From: Deferribacterales bacterium Deferri_01
GTDB taxonomy: Bacteria; Chrysiogenota; Deferribacteres; Deferribacterales; Geovibrionaceae
Direction of reading: 5' to 3'
Length of the DNA stretch: 64,000 bases
Assembly (NCBI GenBank): GCA_001603805.1
Contig: LUZY01000010.1
Coordinates: forward strand, 124,001-188,000
Both the position numbers and the translations under genes were made by a program. The first letter of the stretch is position 1. Each line of letters begins with the position of its first letter. Of this stretch, positions 17,856 through 25,599 are shown piece after piece. The notes beneath the pieces were generated by a model that had not been told where the DNA came from, ran no database searches, and saw only the letters and a list, made by a program, of their open reading frames with translations.

Positions 17856-19277
17856 TCAGGATTTCATAAACTTCGCGGCAGATGAGGCGATTACCTTCAC
17901 TGCTTCCTCAAAGTTTTCAATAGTATCAGCAAAAGGTGCGAGGTGGAGACCGTGCAGATCTGTGTTGTCGAAAAAGTAGCCGGGCAGAAACATTATATCC
18001 CTGCATTCCTCATAAATCTTTATTGTATCAATACTTTCAACGAAAGTTACCCAGATGTAGTAGCTGTATCTTTTCTGTAACGGCTGGATAAACGCTCCCA
18101 GATATTTTTCTATGACTGCATAGGCGCGCTCAAGGGTTTCCAAAAACAAAGGACGGGAATTTTCGATGAACTCATCGTAATAACCGTTTTTAAAAAGCTC
18201 ATCGGCGGTTATTTGAAGAAATGTATTTGTGTTTATATCATACTGTGTTTTCACATCCACAAGCCTGCGGATTATATTACGGGACGCAACTATCCACGAA
18301 AGCTTAAACCCTATATTAACCCCTATGGTACAGCCGATATAGATCACAAGCCCGCCTTTATCAAAAGCCTTCATAGGCATAGGATGCGGCTTGTCCAGCC
18401 AGAATTCCCGAAGCATATCGTTCTCCAGCACGGGAACTTTTGCATAGGTACACATGGACATTATCTTGTCCCTGCGTGTCTTTGAATATGAAATTCCCGT
18501 GGGGTACTGGTTAGCGGGGTTGATATAAACAATAGGCAGAAAAGAGTTTTTCAGCGCCTTAGTCAGTGGTTCGATCATCATTCCGTAACTGTCCAGAGGA
18601 ACACGGACTATGTTTACTCCCGATGAGTGGATAAGCTGCATGGAATTCAGCAGAGAAGGTGTATCATGGATAAAGGTCATGCCTGTGCATAAAAACGCAC
18701 GGGTTATTATAGCAAGTGATTCCGACATACCAGTGGTGATCAGAATCTCTTCAGCAGTAACATTAATGCCGTATTTCTCAAGTCTGACACTCAGCGTTTC
18801 CCGAAGAGAATCAAGACCTTTTATGTTGATCTGATTAAGGTCGTTGGTTTTTTCAAGCCTTTTCATAACATGAGGCATAGCCTTGCTTATTACAGAGGCA
18901 TAACCGAAATCAGCACCCACACGGGGGCCGGAAACGTGTATCTTTCTGTTGCTGGAGAGGTCTGTCATTAAACCGAATATTTTATCTTTACTTGGGGTTT
19001 GCTGCCCTTTTTCGAGATAGTTTTTCCAGTCGGGAGTATCACCGTCTTTCAGCAAAAGCCACGGATTATTGGAAACAATTGTGCCGGAACGGGGAGAGGA
19101 CGCAACAAGACCTTCAGCTTCCAGAACAGCCAAGGCATCGTATGCTGTTTTTTTACTTACGTTATACTGTTTGGCGATTATACGCTGAGACAGCTTTGTA
19201 CCCGGTCTCAAATCACCATTCAGAATAAGCTCACGGAGATGATCCGCAATCTTCAGATAAAGTGACTTTTCTCTCAT
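17856..19277 (-). CDS. GntR/MocR-type transcription regulator with a degenerate aminotransferase domain
   Basis: 473 residues. Seen: N-terminal GntR winged helix (1-75; LRPGTKLSQRIIAKQYNVSKKTAYDAL), linker, then a fold-type-I aminotransferase-like domain (about 115-470) with ITTGMSESLAIITRAFL, NPANQYPTGISYS and VLENDMLREFW. The PLP-lysine segment, normally YIGTFSKxLxPGxRxGY, reads YIGCTIGVNIGFKLSW: the lysine is absent. The C-terminal arginine that usually binds the substrate carboxylate (xxLRLxF) is replaced in LHGLHLAPF. Known: MocR/PdxR/TauR regulators need PLP for sensing. Inferred: this one either does not use PLP covalently or senses something else. It lies just upstream of, and in line with, the DmsA-like operon and probably controls it. 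Confidence 0.88.
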   Translation of the reverse strand: MREKSLYLKIADHLRELILNGDLRPGTKLSQRIIAKQYNVSKKTAYDALAVLEAEGLVASSPRSGTIVSNNPWLLLKDGDTPDWKNYLEKGQQTPSKDKIFGLMTDLSSNRKIHVSGPRVGADFGYASVISKAMPHVMKRLEKTNDLNQINIKGLDSLRETLSVRLEKYGINVTAEEILITTGMSESLAIITRAFLCTGMTFIHDTPSLLNSMQLIHSSGVNIVRVPLDSYGMMIEPLTKALKNSFLPIVYINPANQYPTGISYSKTRRDKIMSMCTYAKVPVLENDMLREFWLDKPHPMPMKAFDKGGLVIYIGCTIGVNIGFKLSWIVASRNIIRRLVDVKTQYDINTNTFLQITADELFKNGYYDEFIENSRPLFLETLERAYAVIEKYLGAFIQPLQKRYSYYIWVTFVESIDTIKIYEECRDIMFLPGYFFDNTDLHGLHLAPFADTIENFEEAVKVIASSAAKFMKS

Positions 19278-19400
19278 AAGATTCTGCCGTTATTTAAAAA
19301 AAATTAAAAAATCCGTACCGACCTAAAAAGGCAGATACAGCTACGATTGGGAAATTAAAATAAACAAAAGGGTGCTATAACAGACTTCTGCGAGTTATCA

Positions 19401-20018
19401 TCAAACAGAGTATATTTCAAGGATTATTTCCGCCGCCCGCCCGATGACAGCCTCATCATGCTCTTTTGACGGCATCGGAAAAGCACCCAGAAGCACTGGC
19501 CAGAAAAGGCTTTCTTTAACCATACCCAAATACTGCTGAGAAACAATATCCGGACGATCTGTCTTGAGCATGCCGAGTTCGTTGCATTCGTTGAAATATA
19601 ACGCCAGACCTGTCAGAATTGGTGTAATACCGTTTTTTGAATAAAGCTCCGTGAGTTCGGGAAACCTGCCCGATTCGCCCATAACAAGGCGGAGAAGGCT
19701 TACAAACCTCTCGGAACGGAGAACTGAAAGCAAATGTGATGAAAAATCATGCAGAACACGTCGGATATCACTCCCGCCTGCAGGCGGAAGTTTCGGCATA
19801 TTCATTCCGCTCCATATGAAGCTCACAACCTCACCAAAAAGGATATCTTTCGCCGGAAAATAATTATACAGAGTCCGTTTTGAAATGCCTGCTCCGGCAG
19901 CGATCTCATCCATGCTTACGCTTCCGTAGCCCTTTTCAAGAAACAGATCCGCAGCCGCCTCCAGGGCGGACAGGCGTTTTTTTTCGGCACGGGGACTTAT
20001 AAGCTTTTCCTGAATCAT
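19401..20018 (-). CDS. TetR/AcrR-family repressor
   Basis: 205 residues. Seen: classic TetR helix-turn-helix at about 20-62 (AADLFLEKGYGSVSMDEIAAGAGISKRTLYNYFPAK), then an all-helical ligand domain. Known: such repressors bind short palindromes and release on ligand binding. It is divergent from an aldo-keto reductase gene. A 21-bp palindrome sits between them, 19 bp before the reductase's ATG-side start of the ribosome site. Inferred role: ligand-controlled repressor of the reductase and possibly of itself. The inducer is unknown, probably a reactive aldehyde or xenobiotic. Confidence 0.92.
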   Translation of the reverse strand: MIQEKLISPRAEKKRLSALEAAADLFLEKGYGSVSMDEIAAGAGISKRTLYNYFPAKDILFGEVVSFIWSGMNMPKLPPAGGSDIRRVLHDFSSHLLSVLRSERFVSLLRLVMGESGRFPELTELYSKNGITPILTGLALYFNECNELGMLKTDRPDIVSQQYLGMVKESLFWPVLLGAFPMPSKEHDEAVIGRAAEIILEIYSV

Positions 20019-20100
20019 TCCTTTCTGCTCCTATAAGGGAAAAGTATAGCGGGAAGATTTTAAAAGATAAAGATCATCTTGACATATTCGCTGCATTATA

Positions 20101-20121
20101 TAAACTACACCGTATAGTTTA
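20101..20121. promoter_or_regulatory. Palindromic TetR-type operator in the divergent promoter region
   Basis: TAAACTA-caccgta-TAGTTTA: perfect 7-bp arms about a 7-bp centre, itself flanked by A/T symmetry. It lies downstream of a TTGACA at 20078-20083 and ahead of the GAGGAGG ribosome site (20129-20135) of the aldo-keto reductase gene. Size, symmetry and place fit a TetR-family operator. Confidence 0.7.
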
Positions 20122-20141
20122 CTTTTCTGAGGAGGTCTTTC

Positions 20142-21131
20142 ATGAAGGAACGTATATTGGGTAAAACAGGTTTGAAAGCCGCTGAAATAGGTCTCGGCTG
20201 CATGGGTATGAGCGAGTTTTACGGTCAGGCAGACGAGGCAGATTCCATCAGAGTTATCCGAACTGCTGTTGAAAAAGGCGTCACCATGCTCGACACGGCG
20301 GACATGTACGGACGGGGACATAATGAACAGCTTGTGGGCAAAGCCATACAGGGAATACGTGACAAAATAGTTCTGGCGACCAAGTTCGGCGTGGTACGTT
20401 CTGACGATCCTGAAAAAAGAGGGGTAAACGGCAGACCTGAGTATGTTAAACAAGCCTGCGAAGACAGCCTGAACCGTCTCGGAGTTGAGGTCATAGATCT
20501 TTACTACATGCACAGAAAAGACCCCGGCACACCCATTGAAGAGACGGTCGGCGCAATGGCAGAACTGATTAAAGAAGGCAAAGTGCGCCATATCGGCTTA
20601 TCTGAAGTAAGCCCGCAAAACCTCAGGAGAGCCCACGCAGTGCATCCTATTACCGCATTGCAGATTGAGTATTCTCTCTGGACAAGGGACATCGAAGAGA
20701 ACGGACTCCTTGAAGCATGCAGGGAGCTGGGCACAGGCATAGTCGCCTACAGCCCCCTCGGCAGAGGATTTCTTTCAGGAAATATAGAATCGGCTGACTC
20801 CCTTGCGCCGGATGATTTCCGCAGATACAACCCCCGCTTTATGGGTGAAAATATGCGGAAAAACTCAATGATACTTGCGGATTATAAAGAGATGGCGGCG
20901 GAAATAGGCTGCACACCTGCGCAGCTTGCAATAGCATGGACCCTCGCAAAAGGGGACGATATAATCCCCATTCCCGGTACGAAACGATTGAAATATCTGG
21001 AAGACAATATAAATGCGGCAAACTTCCCCCTCAGTAAAGAGCAGGTTGAACGCCTTGAAAAAATCATAGACTGGAGAAATATAGCAGGTGACAGATACGG
21101 TGCAGAAGGAATGAAAACTCTGGATAAATAA
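20142..21131 (+). CDS. Aldo/keto reductase (NADPH-dependent, YakC/AKR13-like)
   Basis: 329 residues. Seen: the (beta/alpha)8 reductase pattern with the catalytic tetrad D51, Y56 (MLDTADMYG), K81 (LATKFG) and H124 (LYYMHRKD), and the NADP-binding [15 protein letters not shown] near the C-terminus. Known: this subgroup reduces aldehydes and ketones in the cytoplasm and is often under a divergent repressor. A strong GAGGAGG lies 6 bp before the ATG. Regulation by the adjacent TetR is inferred from the palindrome. Physiological substrate unknown. Confidence 0.93.
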   Translation: MKERILGKTGLKAAEIGLGCMGMSEFYGQADEADSIRVIRTAVEKGVTMLDTADMYGRGHNEQLVGKAIQGIRDKIVLATKFGVVRSDDPEKRGVNGRPEYVKQACEDSLNRLGVEVIDLYYMHRKDPGTPIEETVGAMAELIKEGKVRHIGLSEVSPQNLRRAHAVHPITALQIEYSLWTRDIEENGLLEACRELGTGIVAYSPLGRGFLSGNIESADSLAPDDFRRYNPRFMGENMRKNSMILADYKEMAAEIGCTPAQLAIAWTLAKGDDIIPIPGTKRLKYLEDNINAANFPLSKEQVERLEKIIDWRNIAGDRYGAEGMKTLDK

Positions 21132-21136
21132 CAGAA

Positions 21137-21158
21137 GGCGGGGTTTTGTCTCCCCGCC
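21137..21158. terminator. Hairpin between convergent genes
   Basis: GGCGGGG-ttttgtct-CCCCGCC directly after the aldo-keto reductase stop and before the end of the convergent alcohol dehydrogenase gene. It is followed by ATTTTT on the plus strand, so it terminates the reductase and may block read-through both ways. Confidence 0.8.
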
Positions 21159-21167
21159 GCAACATTT

Positions 21168-22208
21168 TTAATCCGCTTCGATAATCACCTTAAGTGCTTT
21201 GGTATCGGCTGCTTTGCCGAAGACCTCATAAGCCTTCATAATATCCGAAAGCTTGAATCTGTGGGTGATAAGAAGTTTGGGGTCAATCTTCTCCGCCTGA
21301 ACAGTTTTAAGCAGCATAGGCGTGCTTACAGTGTCCACCAGCCGGGTGGTGATTGTGATATTATGCGACCAGAGATCTTCAAGGTGAAGATCAGCCTTCA
21401 CACCGTGTACGCCTATGTTGGCGATTGTTCCGCCCGCACCAACTATCTTCTGGCACAGCACAAAAGTTGCGGGAATGCCCACTGCCTCTATGGCAGTGTC
21501 AACACCTTTGCCGCCTGTTATTTCCATGAGTTTTTCAACCGCCTTGCCGTCACCGCTGTTTATGGTGTGTGTTGCCCCGAAATGTTTGGCAACTGCCAAA
21601 CGGTTGTCATCAAGGTCTATAACAATGATCTGCGAGGGTGAGTAGAACTTTGCAGTAAGCAGAGCCGCAAGCCCGATGGGACCCGCACCGACTATGGCAA
21701 CGGTACTTCCCGGAGCCACACGCCCGTTAAGAACACCGCACTCAAACCCTGTGGGAAGGATATCACTGAGCATCACCAGAGCCTCTTCGTCCACACCATC
21801 CGGAATATGATACAGGCTGGTTTCCGCATGGGGAGTCCGCACATACTCCGCCTGAGTGCCGTCAATTGTATTACCGAGAATCCACCCGCCTGTGGTGCAG
21901 TGGGAGAACATGCCTTTACGGCAGAATTCGCATCTTCCGCAAGCTGAAATGCAGGAAATAAGCACACGGTCGCCTTTTTTGAACGATGCAACACCGCTGC
22001 CGACTTTCTCCACAATTCCCACACCTTCATGACCCAAAACACGTCCGGGGGTGCATGTCGGGACATCGCCTTTGAGAATATGCAGATCTGTTCCGCAAAT
22101 AGTTGTTTTAGTGATTCTGACCACCGCATCTCCTGCCGACTGAATGTCGGGCACAGGGCGGTCTTCCAGAGCCTTTTTGCCGGGACCGTTGTAAATAAGA
22201 GCCTTCAT
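21168..22208 (-). CDS. Zinc-dependent alcohol dehydrogenase (MDR family)
   Basis: 346 residues. Seen: catalytic zinc ligands C38, H60 and E61 (TICGTDLH; LGHEGVG), the structural zinc quartet C90, C93, C96 and C104, and a Rossmann motif (GAGPIGLAA) near 174. Known: this set defines medium-chain Zn alcohol dehydrogenases. The layout with ICGTDLHI and GGWILGNTIDGTQAEYVR is like secondary-alcohol or short-chain alcohol dehydrogenases. It oxidises or reduces alcohols with NAD(P). GGAGG lies 6 bp before the ATG, and a LacI-like palindrome lies just upstream. Exact substrate unknown. Confidence 0.92.
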   Translation of the reverse strand: MKALIYNGPGKKALEDRPVPDIQSAGDAVVRITKTTICGTDLHILKGDVPTCTPGRVLGHEGVGIVEKVGSGVASFKKGDRVLISCISACGRCEFCRKGMFSHCTTGGWILGNTIDGTQAEYVRTPHAETSLYHIPDGVDEEALVMLSDILPTGFECGVLNGRVAPGSTVAIVGAGPIGLAALLTAKFYSPSQIIVIDLDDNRLAVAKHFGATHTINSGDGKAVEKLMEITGGKGVDTAIEAVGIPATFVLCQKIVGAGGTIANIGVHGVKADLHLEDLWSHNITITTRLVDTVSTPMLLKTVQAEKIDPKLLITHRFKLSDIMKAYEVFGKAADTKALKVIIEAD

Positions 22209-22228
22209 GCTGTTCCTCCGTAATTATG

Positions 22229-22244
22229 TTGAAACGCGCTTCAA
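22229..22244 (-). promoter_or_regulatory. Palindrome upstream of the alcohol dehydrogenase gene
   Basis: TTGAAACGCGCTTCAA, near-perfect dyad 21 bp before the ATG. It resembles the GAAANCGNTTTC core used by LacI/GalR regulators. A possible TTGACA -35 (minus strand, 22323-22318) lies further upstream with a weak -10. No LacI-type gene is in the window. Confidence 0.4.
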
Positions 22245-22435
22245 GCTTTTCAGAAAAAGGACTGCAAAGTCCGAATAACAGTGTTTATATTATTAATAAT
22301 TGGCTTTGGTAATATAGGTGTCAAGGAAGATCAAACAAAATTTGAAAAACGTAAGTTTTAAGAAATGTAAACTGCTGTTCATTTGGTTTTAAGAAGGCTT
22401 CCGGCAGTTTTGATCCCCGCCGGAAACATATACTA

Positions 22436-22777
22436 TTATCCTTTTTTAACGAATTCGGATTTCAACTTCATTGCTCCGATGCCGTCTATTTTACAGTCGA
22501 TGTTATGATCGCCGTCAACAAGGCGGATATTCTTCACTTTTGTTCCGACTTTAACCACAGAGGATGAACCTTTGATTTTAAGGTCTTTGATAACAGTTAC
22601 GCTGTCACCTTCCTGAAGCTCGTTGCCATAAGCGTCTTTCACCGCTGACTCCTGCGGCGCTGCTTCAGCCTCAGCTTCTGCACTCCATTCATGGGCGCAT
22701 TCGGGGCAAATCAGCAAAGCCCCGTCTTCGTATGTGTATTCTGACCCGCATTGCGGACATTCAGGCAGTTTTGGCAT
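22436..22777 (-). CDS. YjdM/PhnA-family zinc-ribbon protein
   Basis: 113 residues. Seen: N-terminal zinc ribbon C7, C10, C24, C27 (CPQC ... CPEC), a short acidic linker, and the C-terminal PhnA domain ([25 protein letters not shown] ... IKGVGxK-type ending in KSEFVKKG). Known: the family was named from the phn neighbourhood but is not a phosphonoacetate hydrolase in most genomes; its function is unsettled. It lies alone, 22 bp after the Fic gene on the same strand, and may share its transcript. A TTCCGGC/GCCGGAA hairpin at about 22399-22428 follows the stop. Confidence 0.9.
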   Translation of the reverse strand: MPKLPECPQCGSEYTYEDGALLICPECAHEWSAEAEAEAAPQESAVKDAYGNELQEGDSVTVIKDLKIKGSSSVVKVGTKVKNIRLVDGDHNIDCKIDGIGAMKLKSEFVKKG

Positions 22778-22798
22778 TTGACTCTCTCTTATTTTTAT

Positions 22799-23968
22799 TT
22801 AGTTTTTTAAAGGTTCAGTACCTTCATTAAGTATACTTATATAATCTTTGTAAATATAGATCCGATGACGCTCTCTCCCTGTAATCTCTTTCACAATACC
22901 CATAGATTCCAGGATACCCAAACTTCTTAACACGGTAGGCAGTGTCAAATCACAGGCATCTTTCAGCTTAGTAGTGCTGACAACCGGATGACTCTGCATA
23001 TACTTGTGGATAACCAAAACAGATGTACTTGATTTATCAGATGTTTCAATTTTTTTTCGATCTGAGTCAAAAAGGGCAATAATTCTTCGAGCTGTTTCTG
23101 TAGCCTGTTCAGAAGTCAGGACAACCCCTTCCAGAAAAAACTTTATCCACTCTTCCCATTCTCCTTTTTCACGCACATTCTGTAAATGGCTGTAATACTC
23201 ATCTCTACGATTTTTAAAGAATAAACTTAAATAAAGCAGAGGTTTTTTCAACAATCCGGCAGCACATAAAAGAAAAGTAATCAACAGCCTTCCCAAACGA
23301 CCGTTTCCATCAAGAAAAGGGTGTATAGTTTCAAACTGAACGTGTATTAAAGCTGCCTTTATCAAGGTAGGCATGGCAATATTTTCATCATGTATAAATT
23401 TTTCAAGATTATCCAGACATTCCATTAAATATTCAGGTGGAGGAGGAACAAATACTGCATTCCCCGGTCTGCTCCCACCTATCCAGTTCTGGGTTGTACG
23501 GAACTCACCCGGTTGTTTTGTACTCCCTCTTGAATTTCTCATGAGAATTTCGTGTATCTCTCTGATAAGACGAAGAGAGAGCGGCAAATCGTTTAAGCGT
23601 TCCAAACCATAGTTCATAGATGCAACGTAGCTTGATACCTCTGCCACATCATCAATAGGAACTCCCGGAGTTCCGTTATTTTCATAAATAAGCAGATCTG
23701 AGAAGGAGGACTGTGTGCCTTCAATCTGAGAAGACAGCAGGGCTTCTTTCCTCACATACATATACAGAAAAAGCTCCGTGTCCGGCAAAACAACACTAAG
23801 ACCATCAAGCCTGCCCACAGCAACAGAAGCCTTGTCAAGCAATGGATATATTTGCTGCATATTTATAGGTGGTTCAGGGGGAAGAGGTTTAGGCAAATAC
23901 GCCGTATAGTATTCCCCGCCCACAACCGAACTCTTAATGTACCTGCCGATTCTCTTATTTTTATCCAA
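22799..23968 (-). CDS. Fic-family AMPylase-type protein with C-terminal winged helix
   Basis: 389 residues. Seen: N-terminal Fic_N domain, an inhibitory-helix motif S79-xxx-E83-G84 (SSQIEG), the complete Fic core HPFLDGNGRLGR near 216-227, and a C-terminal winged-helix region (about 320-385; SHPVVSTTKLKDACDLTLPTVLRSLGILE). Known: Fic enzymes transfer AMP to protein hydroxyls and are held off by the S/TxxxEG glutamate; this class II form often autoregulates. The start is TTG 23968 with AGGTG 6 bp upstream. Six TAACTAA/TTACTTA half-site-like motifs precede it. The gene is more AT-rich than its neighbours, suggesting acquisition. The target is unknown. Confidence 0.92.
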   Translation of the reverse strand: MDKNKRIGRYIKSSVVGGEYYTAYLPKPLPPEPPINMQQIYPLLDKASVAVGRLDGLSVVLPDTELFLYMYVRKEALLSSQIEGTQSSFSDLLIYENNGTPGVPIDDVAEVSSYVASMNYGLERLNDLPLSLRLIREIHEILMRNSRGSTKQPGEFRTTQNWIGGSRPGNAVFVPPPPEYLMECLDNLEKFIHDENIAMPTLIKAALIHVQFETIHPFLDGNGRLGRLLITFLLCAAGLLKKPLLYLSLFFKNRRDEYYSHLQNVREKGEWEEWIKFFLEGVVLTSEQATETARRIIALFDSDRKKIETSDKSSTSVLVIHKYMQSHPVVSTTKLKDACDLTLPTVLRSLGILESMGIVKEITGRERHRIYIYKDYISILNEGTEPLKN

Positions 23969-23977
23969 AAAAGCACC

Positions 23978-24088
23978 TAACTAAAGAAAATGCACTTTAT
24001 TTTACTTAAAGAATATTAACTAACGTGTGCGTTACTTACAACAGGAAAACACACATTAACTAACAAAAATGGCAAAAAATTTTACTTA
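23978..24088. promoter_or_regulatory. Array of six short direct/inverted motifs upstream of the Fic gene
   Basis: Motif TAACTAA occurs at 23978, 24017 and 24057. TTACTTA occurs at 24002, 24032 and 24082, interleaved. The TAACTAA copies are 39 and 40 bp apart. The first copy overlaps the Fic ribosome-binding region and the last overlaps the stop codon of the HIT gene. The composition is AT-rich, but the regular alternation is more than expected by eye. Likely operator sites for the Fic protein's own winged helix or another repressor. Confidence 0.5.
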
Positions 24089-24496
24089 AATCTCTTTGGC
24101 TATTTTGGCAGCGAACTCCTGCATGGCTTCAGGTGTTTCATAGCTCACATGCTTTGCTGCAAAGCGCACCTCATCCCCTTCATATCTGGGAACAATGTGC
24201 AGGTGTGCATGGAAAACTTCCTGCCCGGCGGCTGCCCCGTTGTTCTGATAAATATTCACACCGTCACAGTTGAGAGATTTTTTCATCCCGTTGGCTATCT
24301 TTGTGAGAACAGGATAAATCTTAGCAGCAACATCAAGGGGCGCATCAAAAACATTTACAAAATATTTTTTGGGGATAAGCAGGGTATGCCCGAAGTTTAC
24401 AGGACGTATGTCCAGTATCGCCAGAAAGTCTTCATCCTCGTAAACCTTCGCACTGGGAATTTCGCCTTTTATAATTTTAGTAAAAAGAGTTTCCAT
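24086..24496 (-). CDS. HIT-family nucleotide hydrolase (Hint-like)
   Basis: 136 residues from ATG 24496 (AGGAGG about 6 bp upstream; a TTG one codon earlier is less likely). Seen: the histidine triad HAHLH (H96, H98, H100) in FHAHLHIVPR, and the N-terminal FTKIIKGEIPSAKVYEDEDFLAILDI typical of the family. Known: Hint-type enzymes cleave nucleoside phosphoramidates and related AMP conjugates in the cytoplasm. Its place just upstream of an AMP-transferring Fic protein is suggestive but could be chance. Convergence of the motif array with its stop codon suggests separate control of the two genes. Confidence 0.94.
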   Translation of the reverse strand: METLFTKIIKGEIPSAKVYEDEDFLAILDIRPVNFGHTLLIPKKYFVNVFDAPLDVAAKIYPVLTKIANGMKKSLNCDGVNIYQNNGAAAGQEVFHAHLHIVPRYEGDEVRFAAKHVSYETPEAMQEFAAKIAKEI

Positions 24497-24574
24497 CAAG
24501 CCCTCCTGATTAGTATCATCATTTACTTACGCATATTAAAGCAAAGCATCTTTACCTGCAACCCCGTAAATTCA

Positions 24575-24602
24575 TTGAAAATACGGATGAATACTTTATA
24601 AT
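24575..24602 (+). promoter_or_regulatory. Sigma-70 promoter of the signalling operon
   Basis: TTGAAA (24575-24580), 16-bp spacer, consensus TATAAT (24597-24602), 37 bp before the ATG at 24639, which has AAGGAG 8 bp upstream. This probably drives the phosphotransferase, receiver, HDOD and SpoIIE genes. Confidence 0.75.
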
Positions 24603-24638
24603 CTTATTATCTCTCTTTTTAACGCAAGGAGCCCGGGA

Positions 24639-25250
24639 ATGAGTGAAAACCACAGAGAATGCAATACTGACCTGCTTTTGGTTTATAAATATTTCTCACA
24701 TAATATACGCACATCCACCTCAACCATAGTAGCAATGATGGAGGCGGTTAAAGACGGCTTCGACGATGACACCGGAGAAATGATGGAACTTGTGGCGCAG
24801 TCGGGCTTTCTGCTTGATCTTTTTGACAGAGGAATGAGCGCTACCTTCAGGTACATTGTTGCCGGAGAAATAGAAAAACGTGACGATGAAATAGAAATAG
24901 GCAAGCTCACGGAACATCTGCTTGAAAAAACATGTGTTCTCAGCGAAACTCCGGAGACGGATCTTGAGCTTGATATAGATGAAAAATTCAAGGTGAAAAA
25001 TAACGCATACCTGCTGAAAAGCATATTTCTTATAATACTTTACGAAGCAGTCAAAACCTCATCGGGCAAACTCGAAATAACAGGGGCATTCCCCCTGCTA
25101 ACGATTAAATGCAGCAACGGATTTACCGGTCTTCCGGAAATTATACAAATTTTCTCCGAAATGTTTGCAAAAGTCGGTATATTATTAAAATATGACTCAA
25201 ATTCCATATCCATGAGGTTTGACTATGAAAATCTTGATTGCAGACGATGA
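24639..25250 (+). CDS. Histidine-kinase-like protein lacking an ATP-binding site (Spo0B/ChpT-type phosphotransferase candidate)
   Basis: 203 residues. Seen: an H-box-like helix YFSHNIRTSTSTIV with H21, where canonical kinases have SHELRTPL. A second helix (about 40-65: MMELVAQSGFLLDLFDR) completes a DHp-like hairpin. The ~110-residue remainder resembles a kinase catalytic fold (LLKSIFLIILYEAVKTS ... LLTIKCSN ... FSEMFAKVGILLKYDSNSISMRFDY) but has no DxGxG or GxGxG ATP motifs. Known: Spo0B and ChpT have this plan, a dimeric four-helix bundle plus degenerate catalytic domain, and relay phosphate between receivers. Inferred: a histidine phosphotransferase serving the receiver encoded next, which it overlaps by 26 bp. 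A kinase-derived scaffold without phosphotransfer is the alternative. Confidence 0.7.
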   Translation: MSENHRECNTDLLLVYKYFSHNIRTSTSTIVAMMEAVKDGFDDDTGEMMELVAQSGFLLDLFDRGMSATFRYIVAGEIEKRDDEIEIGKLTEHLLEKTCVLSETPETDLELDIDEKFKVKNNAYLLKSIFLIILYEAVKTSSGKLEITGAFPLLTIKCSNGFTGLPEIIQIFSEMFAKVGILLKYDSNSISMRFDYENLDCRR

Positions 25251-25587
25251 GCTGCGGCTGCGGAAGGTGGTTGCTCTTCATCTGAAAAAAGCGGGATTTG
25301 CCGTTCTGGAGGCGGGAAACGGCAAACAGGCTATGACATTGGCGAAAGAGCATAAACCTGATGTCATTGTTCTTGATATTATGATGCCGGAGATGGACGG
25401 GTTGGAAGCCTGTGAGGCTATAAAGGCTGACCCTGAACTTGCGGGCATCCCCATAATACTGCTTACTGCCATGGCTGAAGCGGATGATATTGAAAAAGGC
25501 AACGCCGCAGGAGCGGAGTATTACCTTACCAAGCCTTTCAGCCCTAAGGAATTAATAGATAAAATAAACAGCAACCTTAAAAACTAG
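25225..25587 (+). CDS. Single-domain CheY-like response regulator
   Basis: 120 residues from ATG 25225 (GAGG 7 bp upstream; a TTG two codons earlier is weaker). Seen: acidic pair D7-D8, phosphoacceptor D51 (VIVLDIMMPEMDG), T81 and K103 (YYLTKPFSP). Known: receivers of this DIMMPEMDG type act in relays or bind partner proteins; there is no output domain. It overlaps the 3' end of the phosphotransferase-like gene, so the two are coupled. The likely partners are that protein upstream and the HDOD/SpoIIE proteins downstream. Confidence 0.93.
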   Translation: MKILIADDELRLRKVVALHLKKAGFAVLEAGNGKQAMTLAKEHKPDVIVLDIMMPEMDGLEACEAIKADPELAGIPIILLTAMAEADDIEKGNAAGAEYYLTKPFSPKELIDKINSNLKN

Positions 25588-25599
25588 GAGGCGCAAGCC

